9,891 nt of DNA from Acidimicrobiaceae bacterium. Its GTDB lineage: Bacteria; Actinomycetota; Acidimicrobiia; Acidimicrobiales; Salinilacustritrichaceae. Shown piece by piece: positions 7,270 to 9,891 of the stretch (positions are counted from its first letter, which is position 1; each line of letters starts with the position of its first letter). The notes beneath the pieces are model-generated. The model was given only the letters and a program-made list of their open reading frames with translations, was not told the DNA's origin and made no database searches. The DNA is taken from contig DMTU01000266.1 of assembly GCA_003476595.1 (NCBI GenBank), positions 14,020 to 23,910 of the forward strand. Reading direction: 5' to 3'. The translations under genes and the position numbers were made by a program.

Positions 7270-7677
7270 TCAGCCGGCGGGGGCGAACCGAGGGATGGCG
7301 GGCCCCTCGTCGGTGGGGTCCCAACGCACGGACACCCGTTGGCCGACGCTGACGGTGGCCGGGTCGCACTCGACGATGTTGGTGAGCACGCGCGGGCCCT
7401 CGTCGAGCTCCACGTAGGCGAGCACGTACGGGGACACCTGGCGCCACGGCCCGTCGCCCTTGTGGGTGACGGTGTAGCTGTAGACGGTGCCCTCCCCGGT
7501 CGCCTCGATCCACTCGACCCCTTCGGTGTGGCAGGCCGGGCAGAACGTGCGCGGGTACCAGATGACGGTCTGGCACGACGTGCAGCGGGGCAGCACGAGG
7601 CGGCCTTCGGCGGTGGCGTCCCAGAACGGCTTGGTCTCCGGGGTGACCGGTGGGGCGAAGGTGGGCAGGTCGCTCAT
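7270..7677 (-). CDS. Zinc-ribbon OB-fold protein (DUF35 family), partner of the thiolase-fold protein
   Basis: The protein has 135 residues from an ATG at 7677. An N-terminal helical segment (PETKPFWDATAEGRL, 13-27) leads into a rubredoxin-like zinc ribbon with cysteines C32, C35, C46 and C49. An OB-fold with the typical GEGTVYSYTVTHK strand (61-73) and the ending RVSVRWDP (114-121) follows. DUF35 proteins are non-catalytic or acyl-CoA-binding partners of thiolase-superfamily enzymes. Known examples are the archaeal acetoacetyl-CoA thiolase/HMG-CoA synthase bridge and the ChsH2 DUF35 domain bound to Ltp2. The start overlaps the thiolase stop as ATGA and has its own perfect AGGAGG inside the thiolase 3' end. 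One-to-one complex formation with the upstream product is a strong inference. All four zinc ligands are intact. Confidence 0.9.
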   Translation of the reverse strand: MSDLPTFAPPVTPETKPFWDATAEGRLVLPRCTSCQTVIWYPRTFCPACHTEGVEWIEATGEGTVYSYTVTHKGDGPWRQVSPYVLAYVELDEGPRVLTNIVECDPATVSVGQRVSVRWDPTDEGPAIPRFAPAG

Positions 7678-8849
7678 GCGTCCTCCTGTCCGAGGATGAG
7701 GGTGGCGCTGCCCATGCGGTTGCCCAGCGAGCCGCCGGTGCCGTGGGCGAGCGCCAGCTGGCAGTCGGGCACCTGGACCTCGCCGCGAGCCTCGCCGCGC
7801 AGCTGGCGGACGGCCTCGATGATCTTGGTCATGCCGCCCCGGTTGGCGGGGTGGTTGTTGCACAAGCCGCCGCCGTCGGTGTTGAACGGCAGCCTCCCGT
7901 CGGGTGCCCGGAGGCCCTGGTCGGCGACGAACGCGCCGCCCTTGCCCTTCTCGCAGAAGCCCAGGTCCTCGATGGTCTCGAGCACCGTGATGGTGAAGGA
8001 GTCGTAGATCGAGGCGTAGTCGATGTCGGCGGGCGCGACCCCCGCCTCCTCGAACGCCCGGGGTCCGGACCACACGGCCCCGGTGTGGGTGAGGTCGATG
8101 CGGCCGTTGTCGGTGTGCTTGGGCGCCTCGCCGTGGCCCAGCACCTTCACGCTGCGGCGCTCGAGGTCGCGAGCGACCTCGGGGCTGACGACGACGATCG
8201 CACCGCCGCCGTCGGTGACCACGCAGCAGTCCAGGCGGTGCAGCGGATCGCTGACCAGCGGGGACTCCATCACCTCCTCGATCGTGACCGCCTTGGGCAG
8301 GAAGGCGTCGGGGTTGAACTGGGCGTGGTGCGATGCGGCGACCTTGATCTCGGCCAGCTGCTCGCTGGTGGTGCCGAACTCGTGCATGTGCCGGCGGGCG
8401 GCCAGGGCGTAGCCGCCGTGGATGGCCATGCCGTAGGTCATCTCGAAGCCGGCCTCCGGCGCGCTGGCGAACATCGCTCGAGCGCCGCCCATCATCGAAG
8501 CCGGGTCCGACCGGGGCAGGCCGGCCAGCGTCACCAGTGCCACGGAGCACTTGCCCGCGGCGATGGCCGCCGCGGCGTGCCCGACGTGGCACAGGTACGA
8601 CGACCCGCCGGTCTCGGTGGTGTCGATGTGGTTCAGCTGCAGCCCCAGGTACTCGGCCATGGAGAAGCCGCCGAAGCCGGGGGCATCGCCGGCGCAGAAG
8701 TAGGCGTCGACGTCGCTCATCGACAGGCCGGCGTCGGCCAGGGCGCCGACGGCGACGTCGGCGTGCACCTGGGCGACCGTGCGGTCGGGGATGACCCGGA
8801 GGGGATGTTCGTAGGCGCCCGCGATGAACGCCTTGCCGCGGATGGTCAA
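7674..8849 (-). CDS. Thiolase-superfamily protein (SCP-x/lipid-transfer type), probably lacking the nucleophilic cysteine
   Basis: The protein has 391 residues, the family's normal length. The start is TTG at 8849, giving MTIRGKAFIAGAYEHP. No ATG or GTG lies in frame nearby, and a later start would remove the first conserved strand. Recognisable blocks are DALADAGL-like ALADAGLS (36-43), SIYDSFTITVLETIEDLGFCEKG (280-302), FNTDGGGLCNNHP (322-334, H333) and LALAHGTGG (365-373, H369). They are typical of SCP-x/Ltp-type thiolases, which keep two late histidines. Where thiolases have NxxC, the sequence reads TTETGGSS (77-84). Gapless alignment places G82 at the nucleophile, with the nearest cysteine (C87) five residues later. 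It may therefore not perform Claisen condensation or thiolysis; a retro-aldol or other C-C cleavage of a CoA ester, as in Ltp2, is one possibility. It lies between an ALDH and its DUF35 partner in one operon. Confidence 0.88.
   Translation of the reverse strand: MTIRGKAFIAGAYEHPLRVIPDRTVAQVHADVAVGALADAGLSMSDVDAYFCAGDAPGFGGFSMAEYLGLQLNHIDTTETGGSSYLCHVGHAAAAIAAGKCSVALVTLAGLPRSDPASMMGGARAMFASAPEAGFEMTYGMAIHGGYALAARRHMHEFGTTSEQLAEIKVAASHHAQFNPDAFLPKAVTIEEVMESPLVSDPLHRLDCCVVTDGGGAIVVVSPEVARDLERRSVKVLGHGEAPKHTDNGRIDLTHTGAVWSGPRAFEEAGVAPADIDYASIYDSFTITVLETIEDLGFCEKGKGGAFVADQGLRAPDGRLPFNTDGGGLCNNHPANRGGMTKIIEAVRQLRGEARGEVQVPDCQLALAHGTGGSLGNRMGSATLILGQEDA
7682..7687 (-). promoter_or_regulatory. Ribosome-binding site of the DUF35 gene
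   Basis: A perfect AGGAGG on the minus strand, inside the last codons of the thiolase gene, lies four bases before the ATG at 7677. It confirms that start within a much longer open frame and should allow independent initiation as well as coupling. Confidence 0.75.
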
Positions 8850-8852
8850 GGA

Positions 8853-8858
8853 CTCCTC
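8853..8858 (-). promoter_or_regulatory. Ribosome-binding site of the thiolase-fold gene
   Basis: GAGGAG on the minus strand stands only three bases before the TTG at 8849. The spacing is short, but it supports initiation at this TTG since no other start codon is nearby. Confidence 0.5.
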
Positions 8859-8889
8859 GAATCTGTTGGTGGTGGTTGCGTCGCTGTTG

Positions 8890-8903
8890 GGCCGGGCCCG
8901 GCC
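8890..8903. repeat. Perfect 14-bp palindrome abutting the ALDH stop codon
   Basis: GGCCGGGCCCGGCC is its own reverse complement and can fold as a 5-bp all-GC stem with a 4-base loop. It starts at the base right after the ALDH stop (8904-8906, minus strand) and lies in the 54-base gap before the thiolase gene. It could be an attenuator, an RNA-processing or stability element, or a protein site. GC-rich chance is also possible. Confidence 0.5.
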
Positions 8904-9891
8904 TCAGCCCTTGGAGCGGTGCACGACCTGGGGCTCGGAGAAGCCGAGCAGCCCCCACGTGCCGTTCTCGACGCCGATGCCGCTCCACTTGGCGCCACCG
9001 AAGGGCTGGTGGGGTGCCAGGGCCAGGTGGGTGTTGACCCACGCGGTGCCGCACTCCAGGTTCTCGGCGATCTGCGTCGCTCGCTCGACGTCGGCGCCCC
9101 ACACCGAGCCCGACAGCCCGTAGTGGGTGGCGTTGGCCCGCTCGACGACCTCGTCGACGTCGCGATAGGTGACGACGGGAAGCGCTGGACCGAACTGCTC
9201 CTCGTCGACGATCCGGGAGCCGTCAGAGAGACCGGTGAGGATGGTCGGCTCGAAGAAGTAGCCGTCGCCCTCCATCGGCTTGCCGCCGGCAGCGGCCACG
9301 CCCCCCGATGCGAGCGCATCGGAGACCAGCTCGCTGACCCGCTCGTACTGGGGCCGGTTGTTGATCGGGCCCAGCTGCACGTCCGCTTCGGTGCCGGCCC
9401 CGACCTTCACCGAGCGGGCCAGGTCGGCGAGGCCGTCCACGATGCGGTCGTGGAGCGCCTCGGGGACGTACACCCGCTTGATGGCCGAGCACACCTGGCC
9501 GTTGTTCTGGAACGCGCCCCAGAACAGCTTCTCGACCACGGTGTCGACGTCGACGTCGTCGAGGACGATGGCCGGGTCGTTGCCGCCCAGCTCCAGGGTG
9601 GTGCGCTTCAGGTCCGGCGCGGCGGCGGCCGCCACCTTCTTGCCCGTGGCCACCGACCCGGTGAAGCTGATCTTGCGGGGGACGGGGTGCGACGTCATCG
9701 ATGCCCCCAGCGGATCCTTGCCGCTGACCACGTTCAGGACACCGGGGGGGAGCACGTCTCGGAGGATCTCGCCGACCTTCAGCGTGGCCCGGGGGGTGAA
9801 CGGCGAGGGCTTGAGCACCATGGTGTTGCCGGCGAGCAGGGCGGGGGCGATCTTCCAGGAGGCGAGCACGAGCGGGAAGTTCCACGGGGTG
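8904..9891 (-). CDS. NAD(P)-dependent aldehyde dehydrogenase, N-terminus beyond the window
   Basis: The frame is open to the window edge (first full codon at 9890-9888) and gives 328 residues to a TGA at 8906-8904. A full ALDH has about 475-490, so about 150 N-terminal residues are missing. The fragment begins at the conserved TPWNFPL motif. It then shows the cofactor-binding lysine segment NTMVLKPSPFTP, the Rossmann-loop FTGSVATGKK, the general base glutamate in LELGGNDPA (codon near 9593) and the nucleophile in NNGQVCSA (codon 9491-9489). These two are 34 residues apart, as in the family. EEQFGPALPV, PFGGAKWSGIG and a normal C-terminus follow. All catalytic residues present are intact. It should oxidise an aldehyde to the acid in the cytoplasm; the aldehyde is unknown. 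It is first, among genes seen here, in the operon with the thiolase-fold and DUF35 genes, 54 bases upstream. The internal GTG at 9869 is not the true start. Confidence 0.92.
   Translation of the reverse strand, partial: TPWNFPLVLASWKIAPALLAGNTMVLKPSPFTPRATLKVGEILRDVLPPGVLNVVSGKDPLGASMTSHPVPRKISFTGSVATGKKVAAAAAPDLKRTTLELGGNDPAIVLDDVDVDTVVEKLFWGAFQNNGQVCSAIKRVYVPEALHDRIVDGLADLARSVKVGAGTEADVQLGPINNRPQYERVSELVSDALASGGVAAAGGKPMEGDGYFFEPTILTGLSDGSRIVDEEQFGPALPVVTYRDVDEVVERANATHYGLSGSVWGADVERATQIAENLECGTAWVNTHLALAPHQPFGGAKWSGIGVENGTWGLLGFSEPQVVHRSKG

Noticed and set aside
5856..7352. 498-codon plus-strand frame inside the second MFS gene
   Set aside because: Off-frame reading full of R, G, P and H with no membrane segments; it runs through the stem-loop terminator.
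7270..9102. Single 610-residue minus-strand protein
   Set aside because: Only its last 135 residues make sense (DUF35). The rest is the thiolase and ALDH genes read out of frame, so this is not a fusion.

Overview
This is a high-GC window of ordinary bacterial protein-coding DNA with strong third-position GC bias. The gene content (Baeyer-Villiger monooxygenase, crotonase, SCP-x-type thiolase paired with a DUF35 protein, TetR plus DHA2-type transporter) suggests a catabolically versatile actinobacterium of the mycobacterial/nocardial or acidimicrobial kind. That assignment is an inference from composition and gene families; no marker gene is present. I see no tRNA, rRNA, CRISPR, insertion sequence or phage gene, and no gene-free stretch longer than about 125 bases.

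Layout: (1) 1-779 (+), the C-terminal half of a Baeyer-Villiger monooxygenase cut by the window edge. (2) 808-1398 (-), a TetR-family regulator, convergent with the monooxygenase and divergent from (3) 1507-3126 (+), a 14-helix-type MFS drug/solute transporter. Their 108-base shared intergenic region holds a candidate operator. (4) 3251-7215 (+), a tightly packed four-gene operon: enoyl-CoA hydratase, dienelactone-hydrolase-family protein, NADP-type short-chain dehydrogenase/reductase, and a second MFS transporter. Two of its three junctions are 4-base stop/start overlaps. (5) A perfect 12-bp stem-loop (7221-7254) separates it from a convergent minus-strand operon. (6) In that operon's order of transcription: an aldehyde dehydrogenase (9891-8904, 5' end outside the window), a thiolase-superfamily protein (8849-7674) and a zinc-ribbon/OB-fold DUF35 protein (7677-7270). 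The last two overlap by 4 bases.

Taken together the genes look like catabolism of a cyclic or branched ketone/alcohol. A Baeyer-Villiger enzyme makes esters or lactones, an alpha/beta hydrolase could open them, an SDR and an ALDH could oxidise the resulting alcohol to an acid, and crotonase and thiolase-fold enzymes would act on the CoA esters. The substrate cannot be read from the sequence, and the genes lie in at least three transcription units, so a single shared pathway is a hypothesis. The most notable item is the thiolase-DUF35 pair. The thiolase-fold protein appears to lack the nucleophilic cysteine but keeps the later histidines, and it is translationally coupled to a DUF35 partner. 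This recalls the Ltp2-ChsH2(DUF35) retro-aldolase arrangement of steroid side-chain degradation rather than a normal degradative thiolase. Nothing in the window is clearly a wholly new system.
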